From positions 411-15,669 of the forward strand of contig PQAN01000106.1 of the NCBI GenBank assembly GCA_003105285.1: 15,259 nt of DNA, written 5' to 3'. This DNA comes from Methylocystaceae bacterium (GTDB lineage: Bacteria; Pseudomonadota; Alphaproteobacteria; Rhizobiales; Beijerinckiaceae). The notes under the pieces were generated by a model. It saw only the letters and a program-made list of their open reading frames with translations. It was not told where the DNA came from and did no database searches. Positions 1 to 6,503 of this stretch are shown here, one piece after another. A program made the position numbers and the translations under genes. Position 1 is the stretch's first letter. Each line of letters begins with the position of its first letter.

Positions 1-1610
1 CTGGCGATCCGCTCCAGGGTCTCGTCGGGCAAGGGCTCGCCGGTCTCGACGTGACGCGCGAATGTGCGGAGAATTTTCGGTTCGAGCAGCCAGTGCTCGA
101 AAAGCTGGGACGGTAGCTCCACGAAATCGCGCGCCACATTCGTGCCGGCGATGAGCGGGTAGGTCACATTCGACAGCATGCCGTGGAGCGCATGTCCGAA
201 TTCGTGAAACAATGTGCGCGCGTCGTCGAGCCCGAGCAGGCTCGGCCCGCCCTCCGCTCCCTTGCTGAAGTTGAGGACATTGACGACGATGGGACGAATG
301 TCGGCGTCGAGCTTTTCCTGCGAGCGGAACTCCGACATCCAGGCGCCGCTGCGTTTCGACGGACGCGCGAAATAATCGCCGAGAAACAGCGCGACATGTT
401 CGCCCTTCGCATTCAGGACCTCGAACGCCCTGACCTCCGGATGATAGAGATCGAGCCCTTCGATTTCGACGAAGCGCAGACCGAACAGCCGCTCCGCCAC
501 ATGGAAGGCGGCGGCGATCATCTTGTCGAGCTGGAAATAGGGCCGCAGCGCCGCCTGATCGAGATCGTAGCGCGCCTTTCGCAACCGCTCGGCGTAATAG
601 CGCCAGTCCGAGGCGGCGATCTTGAAATTGGCGCCGTCCCGATCGGCGAGCGCCTGCAGATCGTCGCGCTCGACGAGCGCCTGGGCGAGCGCCGGCGCCC
701 ATAGCTGGTCCAGCAGCTCCCTTACGGCGGCGGGAGTCTTGGCCATCGTGTCGTCCAGCTTGTAGGACGCGAAATTGTCGAAGCCGAGCAGCCGTGCGCG
801 CTCGTCGCGCAACGTCAGAATTTCCGCGATGACGGCGCGATTGTCTGTCGCCCCGCCGTTTTCGCCGCGGCCCGCCCAGGCGCGAAAGGCGATTTCGCGA
901 AGATCGCGTCGCGTCGAACTCTGCAAGAAGGTCTCGACGCTGGAGCGCGCCAGCGTCACCGCATATTTCCCCGGCGCGCCGCGTTCCGCCGCGACGCGCG
1001 CCGCGGCGGCGCGAAAATCTTCCGACAGGCCGTCGAGATCGGCCTCGTCCAGCAGGAGAAGATAGCTCGACTCGTCGGCGAGCACATTTTGCGCGAATGT
1101 CGTCGTGAGATTGGCGAGCCGCTCGGTAATGGCCGCCATGCGCTCCTTCTCGCTGGCGCTCGAGCGCGCTCCGGCGCGTACAAAATTCTTGTGCGTGAGC
1201 TCCAGAACGCGGGCCTGTTCATCCGTCAGGTCGAGCGAGGCGCGTTGCTCGTAGAGCGCGTCGATGCGGCCGAACAGATCGGCGTTGAGCGAGATTTCGC
1301 TGGCGTGGCGCGCCAGCGCGCCGGACATTTCGCGTTCGATCTCCTGCAGCTCCGGAGTCGAGTCGGTCGCGGCGAGGTTCCAGAACACGGCGCCGACATC
1401 CCGCAGCAGGCGGCCCGAGCGCTCCAGGGCGGCGATCGTATTGTCGAAATCCGGCGGGGCGGGGTCTGCGGCGATGCGCGCGATCTCGGCGCGGTTTTCG
1501 GCGAAGCCCGCTTCGAAGGCGGGGCGGAAATGCTCGCTCTTCGCGTCTCGGAAAGGCGGCAGTCCAAAAGCGGATGTCGAGGCGGCGAGCAGCGGATTGG
1601 CGGTCGGCAT
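1..1610 (-). CDS. dcp: Peptidyl-dipeptidase Dcp, M3 family zinc metallopeptidase (C-terminus off the window)
   Basis: This gene has no stop inside the window, so about 536 N-terminal residues are visible of roughly 680 usual for the family. Dcp removes dipeptides from the C-terminus of oligopeptides and is a thimet-oligopeptidase relative, normally cytoplasmic or periplasmic. The zinc motif HEFGH is at residues 469-473, followed by ALHG, with the conserved stretch GTNVARDFVELPSQ soon after. The N-terminus (NPLLAAST, then HFRPAFEAG, then PPDFDNTIAALERSG) follows E. coli Dcp from memory more closely than oligopeptidase A. No signal peptide is seen, so a cytosolic location is inferred. The ATG at 1610 is preceded by GAGAAAAGCC, a modest ribosome binding site. 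It is divergent from cysE across about 230 bp. The third zinc ligand region lies in the visible part, but the C-terminal substrate-binding region is missing only because the window ends. Confidence 0.93.
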   Translation of the reverse strand, partial: MPTANPLLAASTSAFGLPPFRDAKSEHFRPAFEAGFAENRAEIARIAADPAPPDFDNTIAALERSGRLLRDVGAVFWNLAATDSTPELQEIEREMSGALARHASEISLNADLFGRIDALYEQRASLDLTDEQARVLELTHKNFVRAGARSSASEKERMAAITERLANLTTTFAQNVLADESSYLLLLDEADLDGLSEDFRAAAARVAAERGAPGKYAVTLARSSVETFLQSSTRRDLREIAFRAWAGRGENGGATDNRAVIAEILTLRDERARLLGFDNFASYKLDDTMAKTPAAVRELLDQLWAPALAQALVERDDLQALADRDGANFKIAASDWRYYAERLRKARYDLDQAALRPYFQLDKMIAAAFHVAERLFGLRFVEIEGLDLYHPEVRAFEVLNAKGEHVALFLGDYFARPSKRSGAWMSEFRSQEKLDADIRPIVVNVLNFSKGAEGGPSLLGLDDARTLFHEFGHALHGMLSNVTYPLIAGTNVARDFVELPSQLFEHWLLEPKILRTFARHVETGEPLPDETLERIA

Positions 1611-1711
1611 GGCTTTTCTCGAGGTCCTGATCCGGGGCCGCTGAAAATATTGCCGAACGGCTCGGCGCGCCAGACTCCGCAACCGGAAAAGCCGTTGTTC
1701 CGCCGCGCTAA

Positions 1712-1739
1712 ATGGTATATCTATTCTATAGACTACCAT
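1712..1739. promoter_or_regulatory. Nested inverted repeat in the dcp-cysE divergent region
   Basis: ATGGTA (1712-1717) is mirrored by TACCAT (1734-1739). Inside them TCTAT (1720-1724) and ATAGA (1728-1732) form a second pair centred almost at the same point. It is an AT-rich island in GC-rich sequence about 100 bp before cysE, the sort of place a repressor or activator would bind. The binding protein cannot be named from sequence. A sulfur- or iron-sulfur-responsive Rrf2-type regulator would make sense for cysE but is a guess. Confidence 0.35.
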
Positions 1740-1791
1740 GGATCGAGCGAGCGGCGGCGCTCGAGGCGTTTTTTCGGGAGACCGCGAGAAT

Positions 1792-1845
1792 ATGACGATC
1801 GCGTTTCGAGGCTTTCGCCCGCTATTCAGAGGATTTGCGGCATGA
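1792..1845 (+). CDS. Possible 17-residue leader ORF overlapping the cysE start
   Basis: ATG at 1792 opens MTIAFRGFRPLFRGFAA and stops at a TGA (1843-1845) that overlaps the cysE ATG (1842-1844) in the ATGA arrangement typical of translational coupling. GGGAGA (1776-1781) lies ten bases upstream as a possible ribosome binding site. The peptide is basic and aromatic, with four Arg and four Phe. It contains no Cys or Ser codons, so a classical amino-acid attenuator for cysteine is not supported. It may be chance. Confidence 0.3.
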   Translation: MTIAFRGFRPLFRGFAA

Positions 1846-2786
1846 CGCAGTTGGAGAATGGCTCGGTTCCGGACAGCTATCCGCAACTCGGGGGCATCGT
1901 CGCCGATCTGAGCAATTTGCGCAGGGCCTCGCAGCAGCGGCGCTATCGCAATGGGCGTCCGCCCGAACTGCCTTCGCGAGACGCCACGATCGAGATTATC
2001 GACGGGCTGGTGGCGAGCCTCTATCCGCGCCATTTCGGCCCCCCGGAGCTGACGATCGCCAGCACGGACGGATTCGTTCTCTATACGCTCGACAAGAGCC
2101 TGCGGGCGCTTCAGGAGCAGATACGCCGAGAGCTTCAACTCGCGGCCAATGGCTCCGACGACGGCCATACGGATTTCAGGCCTCGGGCCCATGAGATCAC
2201 GAGCGCCTTCGCCGCCGCCCTGCCGGAAGTGCGTGCACTGCTCGACACCGATATTCGCGCCGCCTATGAAGGCGACCCGGCGGCGAAGAGCCTCGACGAA
2301 ATCGTATTCTCCTACCCGGGCCTCGCGGCGATTCTGCGCTATCGCCTGGCGCATCGGCTATATGGTCTGGGCGCGCCGACGCTCGCGCGGCTGGTTTCCG
2401 AGGTCGCGCATTCGGCGACCGGCATCGACATTCATCCGGGCGCGGAGATCGGCGAAGGCTTCTTTATCGATCATGGAACCGGCGTCGTCATCGGCGAGAC
2501 CGCGGTCATCGGCAAGAATGTTCGGCTCTACCAGGCCGTCACGCTGGGCGCGAAGCGTTTCGAGCTCGACGAGAACGGAGCTCTGGTGAAGGGCGGGGCG
2601 CGTCATCCGATCATCGAGGACGACGTCGTGATCTACGCCGGCGCAACGGTTCTCGGCAGGATCACCATAGGGCGCGGCTCCGTGATCGGCGGGAATGTCT
2701 GGCTCACGCACAGCGTGCCGCCGGGCAGCAATATCACCCAGGCGAAGCCGCGAAGCGAATCTTTCGACGATGGCGGCGGCATTTGA
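1842..2786 (+). CDS. cysE: Serine O-acetyltransferase (CysE, long EpsC/NifP-like form)
   Basis: The 314-aa product transfers acetyl from acetyl-CoA to L-serine, giving O-acetylserine for cysteine synthesis in the cytoplasm. Residues about 45-190 form the helical N-terminal domain. Residues about 195-300 are the left-handed beta-helix of hexapeptide repeats. IDIHPGAEIG (195-204), the catalytic-type His in FIDHGTG (H211), GETAVIG (218-224) and RHP (254-256) match the family. The C-terminus ends DDGGGI with a terminal isoleucine, the residue that in other CysE proteins plugs the CysK active site to form the cysteine synthase complex. The frame is open upstream to 1089, but that part lies over dcp. 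The ATG at 1842 is chosen because AGAGGA sits eight bases before it and family similarity starts soon after. No sulfur genes flank it. Confidence 0.93.
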   Translation: MTQLENGSVPDSYPQLGGIVADLSNLRRASQQRRYRNGRPPELPSRDATIEIIDGLVASLYPRHFGPPELTIASTDGFVLYTLDKSLRALQEQIRRELQLAANGSDDGHTDFRPRAHEITSAFAAALPEVRALLDTDIRAAYEGDPAAKSLDEIVFSYPGLAAILRYRLAHRLYGLGAPTLARLVSEVAHSATGIDIHPGAEIGEGFFIDHGTGVVIGETAVIGKNVRLYQAVTLGAKRFELDENGALVKGGARHPIIEDDVVIYAGATVLGRITIGRGSVIGGNVWLTHSVPPGSNITQAKPRSESFDDGGGI

Positions 2787-2790
2787 GCGG

Positions 2791-2845
2791 CTCGAGTCTT
2801 TCCGTGTTTCGTTGAAAACACGGAAAGACTCGAGATTTTTGTTTT
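2791..2845 (+). terminator. Intrinsic terminator of cysE
   Basis: A perfect 19-bp stem (2791-2809 with 2816-2834) closes a six-base loop and is followed by a broken T tract (TTTTTGTTTT, 2836-2845), five bases after the cysE stop. On the opposite strand no T tract follows the stem, so it should act on rightward transcription only and would not stop the leftward rfbC transcript. Confidence 0.93.
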
Positions 2846-2898
2846 GACGCGTTTCCGACGCCGAACCGGCGTCCGCTTCGGCCGGAAACGCTCTCGCC
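2841..2898 (+). repeat. 58-bp palindromic dispersed repeat, copy 1
   Basis: The unit begins TTTTGACGCGTTTCC and has GCGTTTCCG (2849-2857) and CGGAAACGC (2883-2891) as inverted arms around a GAACCGG core. It matches the reverse complement of 4016-4073 at 52 of 58 positions. It starts inside the T tract of the cysE terminator and ends 14 bases from the rfbC stop. Form and intergenic setting resemble REP-type palindromic units of rhizobial-order genomes. That it is a multi-copy family is inferred from two copies here. Confidence 0.75.
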
Positions 2899-2912
2899 CC
2901 GCGAGGGCGCGA

Positions 2913-3467
2913 TCAGTCGAACAATTGCGGGGCGTCCTTGAAGAAGGGCTGCTTCTTGTCCTTTTCGGAAAGGATCGCTTCGGCTTCCGAAAACGGCCAG
3001 TCGATGGCGAGATCCGGGTCGTTCCAGCGCAGTCCGCAGTCGTTCGCGGCGGAATAATAATTCGTCACCTTGTAGAGAATTTCAGTGTCGGGCTCGAGCG
3101 TGCAGAAGGCGTGGGCGAAACCGATCGGGACCAGAATCTGATTCCAATTTTCCGCCGATATTTCCGCCGCGACCCATTTCCCGAAGGTCTTCGACGATCT
3201 GCGAATGTCGACGGCGACGTCGAGAATGCTCCCCTTCAGCACACGCACGAGCTTGTCCTGCGCGAAGGGCGGGGTCTGGAAATGCAGTCCCCGGACCGTG
3301 TTCTTCTCGCGCGAGAAGGACTGATTGTCCTGCACGAAGTCGAGCCGCACGCCGAGTTCGGAGAAGGCCTTCTTATTGTAAGTCTCGGAGAAGAAGCCGC
3401 GATTGTCGCCGTGCTTCTTGGGACGGATGATTTTCACATCCGGAATGCTCAAACTTTCGATGTGCAA
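2913..3467 (-). CDS. rfbC: dTDP-4-dehydrorhamnose 3,5-epimerase
   Basis: The 184-aa product (family norm about 180-185) inverts C3 and C5 of dTDP-4-keto-6-deoxyglucose on the way to dTDP-rhamnose for cell-surface polysaccharide. RmlC cupin signatures run in order: DNRGFFSETY (21-30), the catalytic-type His in RGLHFQ (H62), GFAHAF, and the Tyr-bearing LYKVTNYYS followed by GLRWNDPDLAIDWP. The start is TTG at 3467, with GGAG seven bases before it and the expected N-terminal LHIESLSIPDVK. A longer frame from a TTG at 3533 would add 22 untypical residues and begin inside a candidate -35 box. No rfbA, rfbB or rfbD lies nearby, so it is an orphan in this window. Close relatives act on other dTDP-hexoses, so exact substrate is less certain than the fold. 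Confidence 0.92.
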   Translation of the reverse strand: MHIESLSIPDVKIIRPKKHGDNRGFFSETYNKKAFSELGVRLDFVQDNQSFSREKNTVRGLHFQTPPFAQDKLVRVLKGSILDVAVDIRRSSKTFGKWVAAEISAENWNQILVPIGFAHAFCTLEPDTEILYKVTNYYSAANDCGLRWNDPDLAIDWPFSEAEAILSEKDKKQPFFKDAPQLFD

Positions 3468-3504
3468 CGTCCCGCTCCGCGCTAAGCTCCCAGAACGACG
3501 AAAA

Positions 3505-3533
3505 TCAGTAGTGGGGCGGGATTTGTGGGTCAA
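3505..3533 (-). promoter_or_regulatory. Candidate rfbC promoter
   Basis: Read leftward, TTGACC (3533-3528) matches the -35 consensus at five of six bases. It is separated by exactly 17 bases from TACTGA (3510-3505), a poor -10. The distance to the TTG start at 3467 is reasonable. The weak -10 keeps confidence low. Confidence 0.3.
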
Positions 3534-3581
3534 GCTGTTTCGGCCCGACCGATGCGCGGCCCTCTGCCGATGAGGACGTCT

Positions 3582-3893
3582 TTACAAGGGCCTCTGTCGG
3601 GAGTCGATGATTCTCGACGGCGCGCCGAGGCTCGGAACGATCCGTGATCGTATCGATGCGGTCGACTTCGCGGCCCGAGATCCGTCGCCGTCGTTGGACA
3701 CCGCGGAACATGCGACTGCGGCGTTGTTCCAGGCGCAGAGGGTCGAGCCGACGGTCTGAGAGCAGGCGCAGCGGTACAACACGCCGGTAATGCATTTGGT
3801 GTTCCCGGCGTCGTTCTGCGACAGGCAGTTCTGCGCATGCGCCACGGTCGTCGCGGCGATGAGGACGACAGTGGCCGATAGAAGCTTCCTCAT
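3582..3893 (-). CDS. Small cysteine-rich exported protein, function unknown
   Basis: This is a 103-aa precursor. Residues 1-20 are a signal peptide (basic MRK, hydrophobic LLSATVVLIAATTV, then AHA before Q21). The mature start holds six cysteines (C23, C34, C42, C44, C53, C62), enough for three disulfides, including RCACSQ and LCAWNN. From about residue 72 the sequence changes to an Arg/Ser/Ile-rich tail with no cysteine. This may be a disordered end or the result of a frameshift near 3680. The ATG at 3893 is chosen over upstream in-frame codons because GGGAGGA stands five bases before it and the signal peptide starts there. It lies 114 bp upstream of rfbC on the same strand, inside the segment bracketed by the inverted repeats. 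No family recognised. Confidence 0.7.
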   Translation of the reverse strand: MRKLLSATVVLIAATTVAHAQNCLSQNDAGNTKCITGVLYRCACSQTVGSTLCAWNNAAVACSAVSNDGDGSRAAKSTASIRSRIVPSLGAPSRIIDSRQRPL

Positions 3894-4015
3894 CGGATTC
3901 CTCCCGATGGAAGACGCCGCGGGAACGGCTTGTAGCCGGGGATTTATCGCCCGGCGTGAGCGGGTCAAGATGGCCGAACAGCGGTGAAACGAAGCCGCGG
4001 CCGAGCGCTTCGGTC

Positions 4016-4073
4016 GGCGAAAGCGTTTCCATCCGAAGTGGAAACCGGTTCGGCGTCGGAAACGCGTCAAAAC
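4016..4073 (-). repeat. 58-bp palindromic dispersed repeat, copy 2 (inverted)
   Basis: The reverse complement of this stretch matches 2841-2898 with six mismatches, all in the second half. The arms GCGTTTCC (4023-4030) and GGAAACGC (4058-4065) are intact. This copy's core carries GAACCGGTTTCCACTTCGG in the reverse sense. With copy 1 it forms an inverted pair about 1.1 kb apart enclosing rfbC and the small exported-protein gene. Confidence 0.75.
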
Positions 4074-4093
4074 AAGAAGCTCGAGGGCGTTGC

Positions 4094-4111
4094 GAAAGAG
4101 TTTACTCTTTC
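4094..4111. promoter_or_regulatory. Short perfect hairpin upstream of the DUF202 gene
   Basis: GAAAGAG, then TTTA, then CTCTTTC form a seven-bp stem with a four-base loop, 39 bases before the start at 4151. Without a following T run it is not a terminator in either direction. It could be an operator or a leader-RNA hairpin. Confidence 0.35.
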
Positions 4112-4150
4112 TTCAGCGCGGCCTGTGACTTTCAAAGATCGAGGAAGGTC

Positions 4151-4549
4151 ATGATCAGCAATTTCGCCGACCACGCCGCCAATGAGCGGACGTTTCTCGC
4201 CTGGGTGCGCACAGGCGTCGCCGTGATCGCTCTCGGCTTCGTCATCGAGAAATTCAATCTGTTCGTGCTCGCGCTGGGAAGCTCGATCGTTCTCGAATCT
4301 TCCCATCGGCAACAGATGGAGCTGCATCTCGAGCGCGTGTCCGGCCCGCTCGGGCGCTACGGCGGCAGCGTCCTCGTCTTCGTCGGCCTCGCTCTCATCG
4401 CCGTCGCGACGGCTCGCTTCGTTCGCATAGAGCGGCTGCTCGACGCGCCGGAGCTCTACGCCGCCCGGACGGGGCGTGTGGAGCTTGCCCTATTGGCCGC
4501 TCTGGCGCTGCTCGTCGCCGTCTTCAGCGCCTATCTCACGCTCGGATAA
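4151..4549 (+). CDS. DUF202 (YidH-like) inner-membrane protein
   Basis: The product is a 132-aa integral membrane protein. The family signature NERTFLAWVRTG is at residues 11-22. Three membrane segments are visible: about 16-43, 70-91 and 109-131. The loop between the first two (residues 44-69) is charged. Bacterial YidH/YidG proteins have this layout, and their biochemical role is unknown. The start is placed at 4151 because GAGGAAGG (4141-4148) is immediately upstream and the signature lies close to the N-terminus. The frame is open further upstream, but that part lies over the repeat copy. It ends 11 bp from the convergent VOC gene and no clear terminator separates them. Confidence 0.87.
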   Translation: MISNFADHAANERTFLAWVRTGVAVIALGFVIEKFNLFVLALGSSIVLESSHRQQMELHLERVSGPLGRYGGSVLVFVGLALIAVATARFVRIERLLDAPELYAARTGRVELALLAALALLVAVFSAYLTLG

Positions 4550-4560
4550 CGGCTTGGCTT

Positions 4561-5043
4561 TCAATCGCCCGCATAGGCCCGCTCGATCTGCGCGATGTCG
4601 AGCTTCACCATATCGAGCATCGCTTTCATCGCCCGCTCGGCTCCCGCCGCATCCGGGCCGCCGATCAACTCTCCGAGCCTCGAGGGCGTGATCTGCCAGG
4701 AGAGGCCGAAGCGATCCTGCAGCCAGCCGCAGCGGCTATATTCGCCGCCCGCTCCGAGACTCTCCCATAAGCTGTCGATTTCGGCCTGGTCCGCGCAGTC
4801 GACCGAAAGCGAAATCGCCGGCGTGAATTTGTAGAGCGGCCCTCCATTGAGCGCGATGAATTGCGCGCCGGCGAGTTCGAACACGACGGTCAGAACCGAG
4901 CCGGGCTTTCCGGGTCCCGCTTCGCCATATCGCGCAATATGGAGAATGCGGGAGTTGGGAAACAGCGTGACATAGAAGGCCGCCGCCTCTTCGGCCTCAT
5001 GATCGAACCAGAGGCAGGTGCGAATTTTTTTCGATACGATCAT
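4561..5043 (-). CDS. VOC-superfamily protein, PhnB-like (3-demethylubiquinone methyltransferase-like fold)
   Basis: The 160-aa product has the paired beta-alpha-beta-beta-beta modules of the vicinal oxygen chelate fold: KIRTCLWFDHEAEEAAAFY (6-24), FPNSRI (28-33), QFIALNGG (61-68), and CGWLQDRFGLSWQITP (105-120). The C-terminal DAAGAERAMKAMLDMVKLDI is the usual helix of this subgroup. Databases often label such proteins 3-demethylubiquinone-9 3-methyltransferase, but no methyltransferase motif exists here and that name should not be trusted. The substrate is unknown. AGAGAAACTC precedes the ATG. It is the last gene of the ArsR/SRPBCC/VOC set, 94 bp after the previous VOC gene. Confidence 0.85.
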   Translation of the reverse strand: MIVSKKIRTCLWFDHEAEEAAAFYVTLFPNSRILHIARYGEAGPGKPGSVLTVVFELAGAQFIALNGGPLYKFTPAISLSVDCADQAEIDSLWESLGAGGEYSRCGWLQDRFGLSWQITPSRLGELIGGPDAAGAERAMKAMLDMVKLDIAQIERAYAGD

Positions 5044-5137
5044 GAGTTTCTCTTTCTGTGGAGCCGGCGTCCGGAGACGGCGATCTCGAGCGTCTCGGCG
5101 TTCCGAAATTAGAAGCGAGAAATCGGCGCGAGCGATA

Positions 5138-5563
5138 TCACGCGGCCGGCGGCGCGGGGACGATCACGATCCAGGAAAGGCCGAAGCGATCGCTCGCCAT
5201 GCCGAAGCGCGGCGAGAAAAATGTCGCGCCCAAAGGCATATTCACGGAGCCGCCTTCCGCGAGCGCGGCGAAAACCCGATCCGCCTCGGCGATGTCCTTT
5301 GCAGTGTAGGTGAGCGAAAAGCCTTTGAATCCGGCGTCGCCGGGGCTGTGGCCGTCCGAGGCGAGAATGACGGAGTCGCCGATCTTCAGGGCGAGATGCA
5401 TGACCTTGTTCTCCCAGCCGGGCGCAATCGCTCCTTCCGGTATCGGATCGGGACTTTGCGCATAGCGCAACAGCATCTGCGGTTCGGCGCCGAGGGCCTT
5501 CTGGTAGAACGCCACGGCTTCGTCGGCGCGCCCCCCGAAAAAGAGATAAGGCTGTATGGTCAT
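5138..5563 (-). CDS. VOC-superfamily protein of the PhnB type
   Basis: The 141-aa product is close to E. coli PhnB/YjdN in length and motifs: MTIQPYLFFGGRADEAVAFY (1-20), KVMHLALKIGDSVILASD (53-70), and FFSPRFGMASDRFGLSWIV (115-133). It should adopt the glyoxalase/bleomycin-resistance fold, but PhnB itself has no proven phosphonate reaction, so no activity is assigned. The ATG at 5563 is chosen over an in-frame upstream codon because GGGAGGAAGGA stands directly before it. It begins ten bases after the stop of the SRPBCC gene, so the two are almost certainly co-transcribed. Confidence 0.88.
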   Translation of the reverse strand: MTIQPYLFFGGRADEAVAFYQKALGAEPQMLLRYAQSPDPIPEGAIAPGWENKVMHLALKIGDSVILASDGHSPGDAGFKGFSLTYTAKDIAEADRVFAALAEGGSVNMPLGATFFSPRFGMASDRFGLSWIVIVPAPPAA

Positions 5564-5573
5564 TCCTTCCTCC

Positions 5574-6503
5574 CTATTTGTCATGGGTATCGATGAGGCC
5601 ATCGACGTTCGACGCCGCGAGGCTCGACGCATGTCGCGCCAGGGCGTCGAACGCGCCCGTCCAGCCCTCGCGGTGCGAGCAGGCGGATTCGGCGCTGCCG
5701 AGGCCGGATTGGATGAAAGTCATGTCGGTCTTGCCGCCGCGTTCGTTCAGCACGACGGTAATTTCGGTCGTCACGCGCGGTTCGAGATCGTTCTTTTCCC
5801 ACTTGTGCGTGAAGACGAGGCGGGACGGCCGTTCGACTTCGACATATTCGCCGCCGTGAATATATTCCTCTCCGTCCGGCGAACGCATTCCGGAGCGCCA
5901 TTTGCCGCCGACGCGCGGATCGGCGTCGGCGAACAGCACTTCGAATCCTGTGGGACAAATCCAGCGCGCGAGATGCTCGGCCTCCGTCCAGGCCTTCCAG
6001 ACGAGGACGCGCGGCGCCTCGAAGCTTCGATGCAGGATCAGCGTGTGGCCCTTGTCCGGCTCTCCGGCGGCGCGCGCAAGCCCCTCGAGAATGCCTGACC
6101 AGCCCGCGCGGACGCTGGCCTCATGGGCGGCCCATTCGGCCCCGAGCCGATGTGTGAGCGTGAGCAGGCTGCCCGCGCCGTCCGGCCGTATATCCACCGT
6201 CACGACGCTCGATGGTCCGGGCTGCGCGTTTGCGAAGGCGAAGACGATGCGGCGTGGGCGGACGATCTCGAGATAGGTCCCGAAATGCGTCGCGAGCGTC
6301 TCGCCGCGCTGCTCGTGGATCGCGAAGCCGCCGCCGCCGCGCGCGTCGATCTCGACATGTTTCGAAACCCCGCCGGGCGTCGCGAACAACCATGTTCCGA
6401 CAGCGCCCGGATCGAGCCAAGCGTCGAACAGACGCTCGGGCGACGCGTCGAAGCGGCGGGACACGACCAATGCCGGCCCCTCCATCTCAGTTCTTCGAGG
6501 CAT
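5574..6503 (-). CDS. Tandem AHSA1/SRPBCC-domain protein
   Basis: This 309-aa protein consists of two copies of the AHSA1 (Activator of Hsp90 ATPase homologue 1-like) ligand-binding fold, usually found singly at about 150 aa. Copy one spans about residues 11-147 (VVSRRFDASPERLFDAWLDP onward). Copy two spans about 154-295 (LILHRSFEAPRVLVWKAWTE onward). The parallel openings, R-F-x-A-x-x-x-x-x-[FV] then AW, show an internal duplication. Single-domain relatives sit next to ArsR and VOC genes in many proteobacteria. Ligand and activity are unknown. The ATG at 6503 overlaps the arsR-type gene by 17 bases and has GAGGGGG six bases upstream. A second ATG at 6485, one base after the regulator's stop (TGAGATG), is a fair alternative and would remove six residues. 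Confidence 0.88.
   Translation of the reverse strand: MPRRTEMEGPALVVSRRFDASPERLFDAWLDPGAVGTWLFATPGGVSKHVEIDARGGGGFAIHEQRGETLATHFGTYLEIVRPRRIVFAFANAQPGPSSVVTVDIRPDGAGSLLTLTHRLGAEWAAHEASVRAGWSGILEGLARAAGEPDKGHTLILHRSFEAPRVLVWKAWTEAEHLARWICPTGFEVLFADADPRVGGKWRSGMRSPDGEEYIHGGEYVEVERPSRLVFTHKWEKNDLEPRVTTEITVVLNERGGKTDMTFIQSGLGSAESACSHREGWTGAFDALARHASSLAASNVDGLIDTHDK

Noticed and set aside
1089..1841. The cysE frame is open far upstream, allowing a 565-aa product
   Set aside because: This part is antisense to dcp, has Arg/Gly-rich shadow composition and no serine acetyltransferase similarity. A good ribosome binding site precedes the ATG at 1842.
3468..3533. N-terminal extension of rfbC from a TTG at 3533
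   Set aside because: The 22 extra residues are untypical of RmlC, and the codon lies in a candidate -35 box. TTG 3467 has a GGAG seven bases upstream and gives the family length.
4561..5043. Naming this gene as a 3-demethylubiquinone-9 3-methyltransferase
   Set aside because: The fold is VOC/PhnB-like with no SAM-binding motif. The methyltransferase name is a database carry-over.
5574..5859. Short rightward ORFs across the AHSA1 gene
   Set aside because: They have Arg/Ser-rich antisense composition inside a well-supported gene on the other strand.
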